A stretch of 15,325 bases of DNA from Thermoproteota archaeon. Its GTDB lineage: Archaea > Thermoproteota > Thermoprotei_A > Sulfolobales > Desulfurococcaceae. Position numbers and translations under genes: made by a program. The notes under the pieces are model-generated. The model saw only the letters and a program-made list of their open reading frames with translations. It was not told where the DNA came from and searched no databases. The stretch spans positions 1-15,325 of the forward strand of contig JAADCY010000213.1 of the NCBI GenBank assembly GCA_013154205.1, written 5' to 3'. Positions 7,561-14,748 of this stretch are shown here, piece by piece. The stretch's first letter is position 1; each line of letters opens with the position of its first letter.

Positions 7561-7566
7561 AGGTGA
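7561..7566 (+). promoter_or_regulatory. ribosome binding site deciding the oxidoreductase start
   Basis: AGGTGA is followed by five bases and ATG 7572. The in-frame GTG at 7563 lies inside this site and so is unlikely to be the start. Confidence 0.7.
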
Positions 7567-7571
7567 CCCAT

Positions 7572-8582
7572 ATGGTTAGAATAGGTATTCTCGGCTACGG
7601 CTTCATGGGATCAACACATGCAAGAATACTGAAAACAATAAGTGAGGCAGAGGTCGTTGCAATAGCCGATCCAAAGCCCGAGGCGAGAAAGAAAGCATTA
7701 AGAGATTTCCCTACAGCGAAAATATATGAGACAGGCGATGAGCTGATCAAGGATAATAATGTGGAAGCGGTTATTATAGCAACACCTCCCAACACACATG
7801 TGGATTACCTAATAATGTCGGTTAATGAGGGCAAACATGTACTAGTGGAAAAACCGCTCGCCCCATCATTCAATCACCTTAAAAAACTCCTAGACTTGGA
7901 GATCCCCAAGAACCTCGTTGTTATGAGTGGGTTCAGCCTAAGATATCATAGGATGTATATAGACATATATGAGCACGTAAAGAAGCTTGGTAAAACCTAT
8001 ATATTCCACCACACCGCTCTGGGCGGTCTACCAACCAATGACTGGCTTCTTAACCCAAGTATAAGTGGTGGAATGCTAAATGAGAACGCCGTCCACATAA
8101 TCTATCTATTCCTATGGTATCTCGGCGAGCCCGAAAACGTCTATGCAAGACTATATGGTAAGACAGGCAGAGACATGGATGATAACCTCGTCCTAGTAAC
8201 GAGCATTAAAGGATCAACAGCATCACTCCTAAGATCATGGACAGCAGGACAAGTCGTAAGATACTATGAGATACTAGGAGAAAAAGGCTCCATCCATGTC
8301 GACGGCTATCTCGGCGGAAAAATAAGCATCGTAATTAATGGATTCAAGAAGACCTACGAGTACCCCACAATAGTTGATGAAATGTATGGAGAAGAGCTCC
8401 TCGACTTCATAACGTCGATAAAAGAGAAGAAGAAACCCAAGACAAGCCTTAGAGACGCAATACTGATACAGTTAATAGTAGAGGCAGCTAAGAAGTCGTC
8501 GAGGGAGAAAAAGCCCGTATCCGTAATGGAGGCGGGAGGAGAACTAGCCGAAGCACTCCTCGAGAAATACCGTGATAAGTAG
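7572..8582 (+). CDS. Gfo/Idh/MocA-family NAD(P)-dependent oxidoreductase
   Basis: A 336-residue dehydrogenase. The N-terminal Rossmann fold opens with GYGFMG (G8, G10, G13), and an acidic Asp of AIADPKPE follows strand 2, suggesting NAD preference. ATPPNTH leads to the catalytic EKP motif (Glu93-Lys94-Pro95), after which the C-terminal alpha/beta substrate domain begins. The conserved His is His175. The acidic residue four positions before it, usually Asp in this family, is Glu here (NENAVH). Members oxidise or reduce sugars, inositols, amino-sugar nucleotides or biliverdin, so the substrate cannot be named. The start at ATG 7572 is chosen from AGGTGA with a 5-base spacer. The 3' end runs into the GNAT gene, with an 11-base overlap if that gene uses its GTG start, so the two probably form an operon. 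A TATA-like TTTTGTATAA near 7490-7500 may be its promoter. Confidence 0.88.
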   Translation: MVRIGILGYGFMGSTHARILKTISEAEVVAIADPKPEARKKALRDFPTAKIYETGDELIKDNNVEAVIIATPPNTHVDYLIMSVNEGKHVLVEKPLAPSFNHLKKLLDLEIPKNLVVMSGFSLRYHRMYIDIYEHVKKLGKTYIFHHTALGGLPTNDWLLNPSISGGMLNENAVHIIYLFLWYLGEPENVYARLYGKTGRDMDDNLVLVTSIKGSTASLLRSWTAGQVVRYYEILGEKGSIHVDGYLGGKISIVINGFKKTYEYPTIVDEMYGEELLDFITSIKEKKKPKTSLRDAILIQLIVEAAKKSSREKKPVSVMEAGGELAEALLEKYRDK

Positions 8583-9819
8583 AGGTAATGGCGAATTGCG
8601 TATAAGAACGGTAGAACCAGGAGATCTGGGCGAGATAGCAGAAGTACTTAGGGGATCTTTTCGAATATATAATTGTATGGACATAGATGGTGACTACCTG
8701 GAGAAACTATTCCGGACAGACGACACGGTATCATTAGACTCAACCTTTGTAGTAGAAGAAGATGGTAGAATAGTCTCTATCACAATGATCGTCGAGCGTG
8801 AAATAAGAACTGTTCTGGGATGGATACCGTTCGCGGGCATAGCAAATGTAGCGACACATCCTAAGTATAGGGGTAGAGGATATGCCTCTAAGCTCTTATC
8901 GTATATAGAGGATTATTACAAAGACAAAGGGTATCCGATCATAGGTCTCCTAGCAGGATATGGTGAGCCCGCCCACCGAATATATCGCCGCAGAGGATTC
9001 TACGATATATCATATTATAGGGAGAGAATACTGGTCCTAGAAGACATAGTGAACACGGCGTCAATGCTGAAGAAGAGGGGTGAAACCTCAAGCCATGAGC
9101 CGGTCATAGTGCCGATCACATCGGCAAGCATAGATACTTTATCTAAGCTCTATAACGATGATATAGCGTCGAGATATTATGGAGTATTCAAGCGCTCTAG
9201 CAGGAGATGGAAAGGGATACTCGAAACAGGTCAGTATGCGACCTGGTTTCTCGGAAACCATGGAGTTGGCTGGCTATATGATTATGGGGGAAGAAAAGCG
9301 TATAGCCTGGTCTACCCGATCAAGGAATCCATACTATCAAGATGCAGAGATCCATCAGCGGCCTATATACTAGAAATAGCTGCCGATAATAGGCACTACC
9401 CCCTCGTCCTAGCCGATACATTGGAGAAACTATACAATATGGGTATCAAAACAATCTATTACCGCCCACCACCTGACAAAGAGCATCTAGTCGAGAAGAA
9501 CAGGCTCGTAATACCTGATGAGACCCTCATGGCTAAGCCGTGCAATCAAGAGCGATTCAGATCTCTTATAGAGGAGAAATACAATAAAAAAGTAGTGATC
9601 GAGAAACATGATACGTATTACGCTATCCAGTATCGATTTGGAACAATAAAGTTTACCCCAGATAGTCTTCTAAGAATAATGCTCGGAGTAACAGGGGCTT
9701 TCGAAGAATACTTCAATGGAAAAATCAGGGTTCAAGGAAACTATAGAATCCTACTAGAGGAGTTCAGCTCGGTTCTATCATACAGACCACACTATATAGT
9801 GTTGACAGATAAGTGGTAA
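8572..9819 (+). CDS. GNAT-family acetyltransferase with Eis-like extended architecture
   Basis: A 415-residue protein whose first about 150 residues are a GNAT domain. The acetyl-CoA binding motif is NVATHPKYRGRGYAS at 92-106 (R100, G101, G103, A105), and the IYRRRGFYD segment at 137-145 holds the Tyr often used as acid. The remaining about 250 residues suggest the three-part Eis layout: GNAT, a second degenerate GNAT-like part, and a C-terminal SCP2-like part. In the last part, FTPDSLLRIMLGV then FEEYFNGKIRV resembles the end domain of Eis. In Eis proteins the C-terminal carboxylate takes part in catalysis; this one ends in an aromatic residue (DKW). The assignment of the second half is a family-level guess. 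The GTG at 8572 overlaps the oxidoreductase gene. A TTG at 8596, with GAGGT at 8582-8586, would give the more typical N-terminus MRIRTVEPGD and is a strong alternative. The acyl acceptor is unknown. Confidence 0.8.
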   Translation: MISRGNGELRIRTVEPGDLGEIAEVLRGSFRIYNCMDIDGDYLEKLFRTDDTVSLDSTFVVEEDGRIVSITMIVEREIRTVLGWIPFAGIANVATHPKYRGRGYASKLLSYIEDYYKDKGYPIIGLLAGYGEPAHRIYRRRGFYDISYYRERILVLEDIVNTASMLKKRGETSSHEPVIVPITSASIDTLSKLYNDDIASRYYGVFKRSSRRWKGILETGQYATWFLGNHGVGWLYDYGGRKAYSLVYPIKESILSRCRDPSAAYILEIAADNRHYPLVLADTLEKLYNMGIKTIYYRPPPDKEHLVEKNRLVIPDETLMAKPCNQERFRSLIEEKYNKKVVIEKHDTYYAIQYRFGTIKFTPDSLLRIMLGVTGAFEEYFNGKIRVQGNYRILLEEFSSVLSYRPHYIVLTDKW

Positions 9820-9968
9820 TGAAAATTAGATAGAGATAAGTAAAGTAAAACATTATTTCCCGTGTAGAAATTAAGGTATACATCAAAAAGAAAATAGAAT
9901 ACAATGCCTTATCAGTGATTATTATAATGTTATCCCTTCTTTCAATAATTACTAACGTTACAATAATC

Positions 9969-9977
9969 GCATATAAT
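9969..9977 (+). promoter_or_regulatory. putative TATA box of the surface protein gene
   Basis: GCATATAAT lies about 30 bases before the GTG at 10003, so transcription would begin close to the start codon. GGTGG at 9994-9998 is a possible ribosome site with a 4-base spacer if the start lies slightly upstream. The rest of 9820-10002 is AT-rich and shows no convincing gene. Confidence 0.4.
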
Positions 9978-10002
9978 TCCTCATAGAAGGATTGGTGGGA
10001 AT

Positions 10003-13000
10003 GTGAGATTCTCGCCTAAAGCACTATCCTTACTCATCCTAATACTGCTAAGCATAGTCGGCCCACTTGCAGTCATAACACTCTCAGCATCTACGCAAAA
10101 AATCGGGATTGCAATAATACTTCCAGATCAACGACCAGATAACCCGACATATGCAAACGCAACAGTCAATGTGTTGATAACATTAAACAAGCTCATCTAT
10201 ACATCCCATCCCGAACTATACATGATAACAGTGCCTGCATCAATACCTACAACGCTACCTAAAGGAACAATTGTTGGTTATGTTACAGAAGAAGAATACC
10301 AGGAACTAGCCTCTGCAGCCTCCCATACAGGCGGATACGTTAAGCTCCTCAAGATCAACAAGCTACCACCTGTCCCAGCAATAGAGCTCACACCAGTAAA
10401 AATAGCGGTATTCGACAATGGAGCTATAGGTGAAATAACGCTTCCAGACGTGCTAAAAGCGATGGGGTTTAACTACAAGATACTCGAAAACTCGTCAATA
10501 ACAGATCTGCTCCAGCATAAATACGACCTTGTAATCCTCCCACCGGGAAGTGGCACTGCAACAGCTAGAGCACTCGGAGTAGGCGGCTCGAAAATCCTGG
10601 CAAAATTCATTGCAGGCGGAGGAGGCCTCATAGGCATATGTGCAGGCGCCTATGCTGTCATAAAGGGATACAATGAGCCGACATCATGGCTTCAGCTCGT
10701 AGCCGCTACTCTCAAGAACTGGCCGATATGGTATCTAGGAGTAGGAGTGGTGAGGATCAATGTTACAGGCGATACGCCGGTAACATATGGTTTCAAAGGA
10801 GTAATGAAGTTTATCTACTGGAACGGCCCCGTCCTCATACCATATAATCTCGGATCCGACACTACGTTAGGCCTACCGGTCGAGCCCCCTACGCCCCTAG
10901 CATACTATATAGGACCAGTCAGCACAGACTCATTCAAGCCAGGCGATGACCTAAACCTAACATACGTGTCTAGCGTCATGAAAGGAGGATACGCTATAAC
11001 AGTCTCAACATACGGTAGTGGTAGAATAGTATTATTCGCAGTACACCCAGAGCTTATGGAAGGCCTCACTTCGGAGACACCGAAAGCGAGGCTACAGGAC
11101 GATTATAACTGGAGAATGCTTTGGAATGCCATCTACTACGTGGCGGGACACAGGGTCAGCCTCGGCCAGAGGATCATCGGGACGTGGATGTGGCCATCAC
11201 TTATAACACATGCATACAAGGCCTTACTACAACAAGAATATCCATCAGGAGCCACTAATGAGGAAAAGGTAAGCGTTCTCAAACAAGCTCTCAACTACCT
11301 TGCATTAGAGCTGAAATCATACAATATAACTGATGTATTTCTCCAAGTAAAGCTGTTATCAGGGGCACTAATATGGCCTAGTAGCCTCGCGGAGAAATAT
11401 AATGTACCGACAATATGTGGTAAGAACGGATTAGAACCTTGGAATCTCACTAACGTTGTTAAGCTATTCGCTGATACGCTCCACAAGTATGGGATAAGAC
11501 TTCACGCATGGATAATTGTATGGTATGATATGACGTGGGGCAAGCGGGATCCGATGTATCACTGTGCCAAATGGTATTCGGCCACGAAGTTCAGACCACC
11601 GTTTCCTGTGACGTCAAGGGTTAGACTGTTTAATATAACGTATCAGAACTACATAGCACAGCTAGCAAAAGACTTAGTTCTAAACTGCGATGTCGATGGA
11701 ATACAGCTAGATTATATTAGATGGCCACACGTAGTATATAGTTTCGGCCCTAGAGACTTCAAACTAGCCAGGGAACATGGTATTAATTTGACGAAAGTAG
11801 AGTGGTACGTGATACTTACATATTATGGAATGCCGAACATGTCTATACCGCCGAACCCGAGCCTTATATTTGACAAATACTATTATGATAAGGATCCTGA
11901 TGTCGTCAAGTGGTTCGAGCTAAGAAGGCAAGCAGTAGTCAATATAACGGTCAAGGTGAAAGAAGCAGTAGAATCTACTGGAAAACACGTGATATTATCA
12001 GCAGCGCTAATGCCTGAAGAAGGGACACCATACATTACACAGGTCGTTATAGACCCAGCAACAGGTAAGAAGTACACAGCAGAAATACCGGGCAAGGCAT
12101 GGCAGTGGGTACACTATGGTCAGCATTACTCTGACTTCGCACGAGAAGGATACTGGTTAATACCAATGACATATTATCTTGACTGGGGACAGCCGCCGAG
12201 CTGGATAGAGACCGTGGCCCGCTACGCACTGGGCGTAGTAGCAGAGATCAATCCGGAAGACAAGGTGGTCTCGGGAATACAGGCATATGGTGGAGTAACG
12301 TATCAAGATGTACAGAACGAGATATCCTACGCAATAGAATCGGGAGCAGAGGGATGGGTATACTTCGAGTGGAATGATTATCGCGATATAGCATGGAATT
12401 ACCTATCCAAACAATACATGCCCGTGATTATGGAGGCTAAAGACCTGCTAGCAGGGCCATTAATGCTACAGGCAAAAGTCCTCAGCGATACTAGCTTAGA
12501 AGATGAAATTAATGGCCTACTAAGTACTATCAACTCTCTCGGCACACCGTACTACAAGCCGTATCTACCTACAACAGCTGATAACATTATTAGTAAAACA
12601 ATAATACTAGCCAAAGCATCAGCTCAGGAACTTTTAAAGAAGCTTAAAGACGAACAACCACTAGCCGAAACAATATCACCATCACTAGCAAGCTACTATT
12701 CATACGTGTTGAACAATGCAGAGAAAATAGTAGCCCAGCTATCAACAGCAAAGAAACTATCAGAGATATCACAACTATACAAGTCATTGATCGAACAAAC
12801 TATTCCAGTATACATTACACTTTCATCAGCGTCGGGGCTATCACGTAAAATAACAAGTCTCGATGACTATACGAGGACCCTTGCCTACAAGTTATCGAGC
12901 ATGATAGGTAGTGAGGAGAACCAGATATCGCAAGTAAAGGAACAGCTAGAGAAGCTCTCAGGAACAATAACGTCATTAGAAACTACTATTAAAAACGTGG

Positions 13001-13242
13001 TATCAAGTGTTTCAGAACTACAGCAACTAAACAATAACGTTAAGAAACTACAGCAAGAACTATCAGGCAGCCAGAACAAGATAAACAGCATCTCCAACAA
13101 AGTATCTACGCTTGAGAAAAATATCGCAAGCCTGAAGAATAGTAATACAGCCGAGACAGCTCTATGGTTAGCAGTAATAGCCCTAATTATAGCTGTAATA
13201 GCGATCGCTACAGGCACATATGCTGTGGCTAGAAAACACTAA
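10003..13242 (+). CDS. secreted, membrane-anchored fusion of a BPL_N/GATase-like domain and a GHL10-type glycoside-hydrolase-like domain
   Basis: A 1079-residue surface protein. Residues 1-30 form a signal peptide. Residues about 131-385 look like a class I glutamine-amidotransferase fold of the BPL_N type: VILPPGSGTA at 177-186, nucleophile elbow GICAGAYA with Cys213, and HPE with His348 and Glu350, so the Cys-His-Glu triad is intact. Residues about 390-800 resemble the GHL10 barrel (family 10 glycosylhydrolase-like): DVFLQVK at 444-450, LHAWIIVWYDM at 500-510, DVDGIQLDYIRWP at 563-575 and WVYFEWNDY at 785-793. Residues about 820-965 are helical, 970-1045 form a heptad-rich coiled coil, and 1053-1075 are a membrane anchor followed by RKH. 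Ten N-X-S/T sequons between 52 and 649 support an external location. It may cut or remodel a surface or environmental glycan; the role of the Cys-dependent domain outside the cell is unknown. The start is GTG 10003. Confidence 0.82.
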   Translation: MRFSPKALSLLILILLSIVGPLAVITLSASTQKIGIAIILPDQRPDNPTYANATVNVLITLNKLIYTSHPELYMITVPASIPTTLPKGTIVGYVTEEEYQELASAASHTGGYVKLLKINKLPPVPAIELTPVKIAVFDNGAIGEITLPDVLKAMGFNYKILENSSITDLLQHKYDLVILPPGSGTATARALGVGGSKILAKFIAGGGGLIGICAGAYAVIKGYNEPTSWLQLVAATLKNWPIWYLGVGVVRINVTGDTPVTYGFKGVMKFIYWNGPVLIPYNLGSDTTLGLPVEPPTPLAYYIGPVSTDSFKPGDDLNLTYVSSVMKGGYAITVSTYGSGRIVLFAVHPELMEGLTSETPKARLQDDYNWRMLWNAIYYVAGHRVSLGQRIIGTWMWPSLITHAYKALLQQEYPSGATNEEKVSVLKQALNYLALELKSYNITDVFLQVKLLSGALIWPSSLAEKYNVPTICGKNGLEPWNLTNVVKLFADTLHKYGIRLHAWIIVWYDMTWGKRDPMYHCAKWYSATKFRPPFPVTSRVRLFNITYQNYIAQLAKDLVLNCDVDGIQLDYIRWPHVVYSFGPRDFKLAREHGINLTKVEWYVILTYYGMPNMSIPPNPSLIFDKYYYDKDPDVVKWFELRRQAVVNITVKVKEAVESTGKHVILSAALMPEEGTPYITQVVIDPATGKKYTAEIPGKAWQWVHYGQHYSDFAREGYWLIPMTYYLDWGQPPSWIETVARYALGVVAEINPEDKVVSGIQAYGGVTYQDVQNEISYAIESGAEGWVYFEWNDYRDIAWNYLSKQYMPVIMEAKDLLAGPLMLQAKVLSDTSLEDEINGLLSTINSLGTPYYKPYLPTTADNIISKTIILAKASAQELLKKLKDEQPLAETISPSLASYYSYVLNNAEKIVAQLSTAKKLSEISQLYKSLIEQTIPVYITLSSASGLSRKITSLDDYTRTLAYKLSSMIGSEENQISQVKEQLEKLSGTITSLETTIKNVVSSVSELQQLNNNVKKLQQELSGSQNKINSISNKVSTLEKNIASLKNSNTAETALWLAVIALIIAVIAIATGTYAVARKH

Positions 13243-13260
13243 GCTATCAGTTTAAAAACA

Positions 13261-13266
13261 TTTTTT
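13261..13266 (+). terminator. oligo-T terminator after the surface protein gene
   Basis: A run of six T residues followed by CTTC, 18 bases after the stop codon at 13242, without an obvious hairpin. It separates this gene from the DUF4392 gene at 13300. Confidence 0.5.
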
Positions 13267-13299
13267 CTTCATCATAATTTATTATTGGTGTAAAACTAG

Positions 13300-14268
13300 T
13301 TGCGAGGGCTATCTAGTATAACTATTTCTTTAGAGGAAATAATTGTGAAAAACGATGCGGGCGGTCGTGGAGTCATAGAACTACTCCACGAGGCGCTCAA
13401 GAGAAAGATCAATGATCCTCTCAGCGACGCATTGAAGATGTTTGAAAAAGTCTCATCGACAGTTATAGTGACCGGATTCAATGTCCCACCGTCTTATAGG
13501 CCGGAAACAGATGGTTTGATTGGAGCAGTTGTTCTAGCTAGGGCTTTGCTAGAAACATTTTCCGATACTATATTATTCATTCTCGATAATCATATGCAGG
13601 AAGTCATTATCAAGGAGCTTCTAAGGATTATATCCGGTAAAGAACTCCTGTATGGTGCAAGAATAGATTTCCTTATCCATAATGTTTACTGGCATAACGA
13701 GTATTTATTTAGAAGTATTCTTGAAGATAAGATATCGTCAATTAATTCGGACTTGGCCGTATTTATTGAGAAGCCGTCGCCTAATAAGGAGGGAGTAATG
13801 CATAATATGATGGGGATCGATGTATCGACATATCATCTAAACCCATTGTCACTAATCGATGTATTTGGTGAGTACGGGATTAAAACCATAGGAATCGGGG
13901 ATGGAGGGAACGAGGTAGGGCTTGGCATTATAGAGGAGGATATTAGGAAATATGTACCCTATGGAAACTTGTGTAGATGTCCCTGTAGGGCAGGGATAGC
14001 CTCTGCCACGGTTACTGATACAACCATAGTATCCACTGTTAGTAATTGGGCTGCGTATGCATTAGAAGCTCTAATTCTTACAATTAGTGATAAGCATGAT
14101 ATGATACATGGTGAACTCGAGGAGAAAAGTCTTATCAAAACAGCCGTTGTAATGGGGGCAATTGATGGGATTAAGGGTGAAGGTTTTATCGGTGTAGACG
14201 GTATATGTTATGAAGATCATGTGAGAATCCTGAATAATATCAGGAAGATCTCTTCCCTACTTTTATAG
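13300..14268 (+). CDS. DUF4392 / D-glutamate cyclase C-terminal-like protein
   Basis: A 322-residue cytoplasmic protein matching the DUF4392 family, whose eukaryotic members form the D-glutamate cyclase domain that turns D-glutamate into 5-oxo-D-proline. Motifs seen are RGV near 23-25, ETDGLIGA at 69-76, the Gly/Asp-rich GIGDGGNEVGLG at 198-209 and VSNWAAYAL at 247-255. An unusual CRCPCR cluster sits at 225-229 between these motifs, giving two closely spaced Cys beyond what the fold needs. The family is recognisable, but the reaction in archaea is inferred. The only usable start near the family's N-terminus is TTG 13300, with GGTG at 13287-13290 nine bases upstream. A TTTAAAA element near 13251-13257 could be the promoter. 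It has no clear operon partner; the next gene begins about 100 bases further on. Confidence 0.75.
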   Translation: MRGLSSITISLEEIIVKNDAGGRGVIELLHEALKRKINDPLSDALKMFEKVSSTVIVTGFNVPPSYRPETDGLIGAVVLARALLETFSDTILFILDNHMQEVIIKELLRIISGKELLYGARIDFLIHNVYWHNEYLFRSILEDKISSINSDLAVFIEKPSPNKEGVMHNMMGIDVSTYHLNPLSLIDVFGEYGIKTIGIGDGGNEVGLGIIEEDIRKYVPYGNLCRCPCRAGIASATVTDTTIVSTVSNWAAYALEALILTISDKHDMIHGELEEKSLIKTAVVMGAIDGIKGEGFIGVDGICYEDHVRILNNIRKISSLLL

Positions 14269-14295
14269 TTTTCTTAACTGTTTTAAATCAATCAG

Positions 14296-14303
14296 TTTAA
14301 ATA
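14296..14303 (+). promoter_or_regulatory. putative TATA box of the 120-residue protein gene
   Basis: TTTAAATA lies about 70 bases before the TTG at 14366 and would give a leader of about 40 bases. Weak, because the whole gap is AT-rich. Confidence 0.3.
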
Positions 14304-14355
14304 AAATTATGATTAGTCGGAAAACATATTCCATAGAAATCATTAGATAATACAA

Positions 14356-14360
14356 GGCGA
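14356..14360 (+). promoter_or_regulatory. ribosome binding site supporting TTG start at 14366
   Basis: GGCGA, one mismatch from GGTGA, is followed by exactly five bases and TTG 14366. This is the same spacing as the clear sites at 2714, 6490 and 7561. Confidence 0.45.
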
Positions 14361-14365
14361 TAACA

Positions 14366-14728
14366 TTGGAGATATTATTGGACAAGAAAGCAATAAAATA
14401 CATAGGTGAACTAGGAACACTTCTTCGAAAAATGATCGATTCTATGGAGAACCCTGTTGCACTTAATAAGTACTTAAAAAAAGCTGAGAAAATAATGGAC
14501 AGAATACATAGAGAATACTGTGTAGATTACGAGTGTGATAGCTTAGTATTAATTGTTGATAATATCTACTACAATATAATCGGATTACTCGACGAGGTCA
14601 AAGAAGGCAATATAACGTTTGAGGAAGCCAGAGAATCCGCAGAGAAATACTTGGCTAAACTGGAGAGATTATTGCCTAGGGATTACTGGAAAAACTCGAT
14701 TATCAGGAAGATCTTCGGTATATTCTAG
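14366..14728 (+). CDS. small helical protein of unknown function
   Basis: I do not recognise this 120-residue protein. It is predicted to be almost wholly helical and highly charged, with many Lys/Glu pairs, no signal peptide and no membrane segment. A pair of Cys flanks an acidic stretch (YCVDYECD, about 51-58). The C-terminal helix from about 88 on (ARESAEKYLAKLERLLPRDYW) is amphipathic and ends in a basic, aromatic tail. The start is TTG 14366, supported by a near-consensus ribosome site at the usual 5-base spacing; no ATG lies near the N-terminus. Codon use resembles its neighbours, so it is probably a real gene. It lies between the DUF4392 gene and the convergent reductase pseudogene, with only about 20 bases to the latter. 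A helical scaffold or regulator is possible, but nothing in the sequence shows this. Confidence 0.6.
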   Translation: MEILLDKKAIKYIGELGTLLRKMIDSMENPVALNKYLKKAEKIMDRIHREYCVDYECDSLVLIVDNIYYNIIGLLDEVKEGNITFEEARESAEKYLAKLERLLPRDYWKNSIIRKIFGIF

Positions 14729-14748
14729 CACTGCATAGGAATTAATCA

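Noticed and set aside
9915..9986. Hydrophobic mini-frame of 23 codons (GTG 9915) before the surface protein gene
   Set aside because: It has no ribosome site, the AT-rich spacer makes hydrophobic codons likely by chance, and it is out of frame with the downstream signal peptide.
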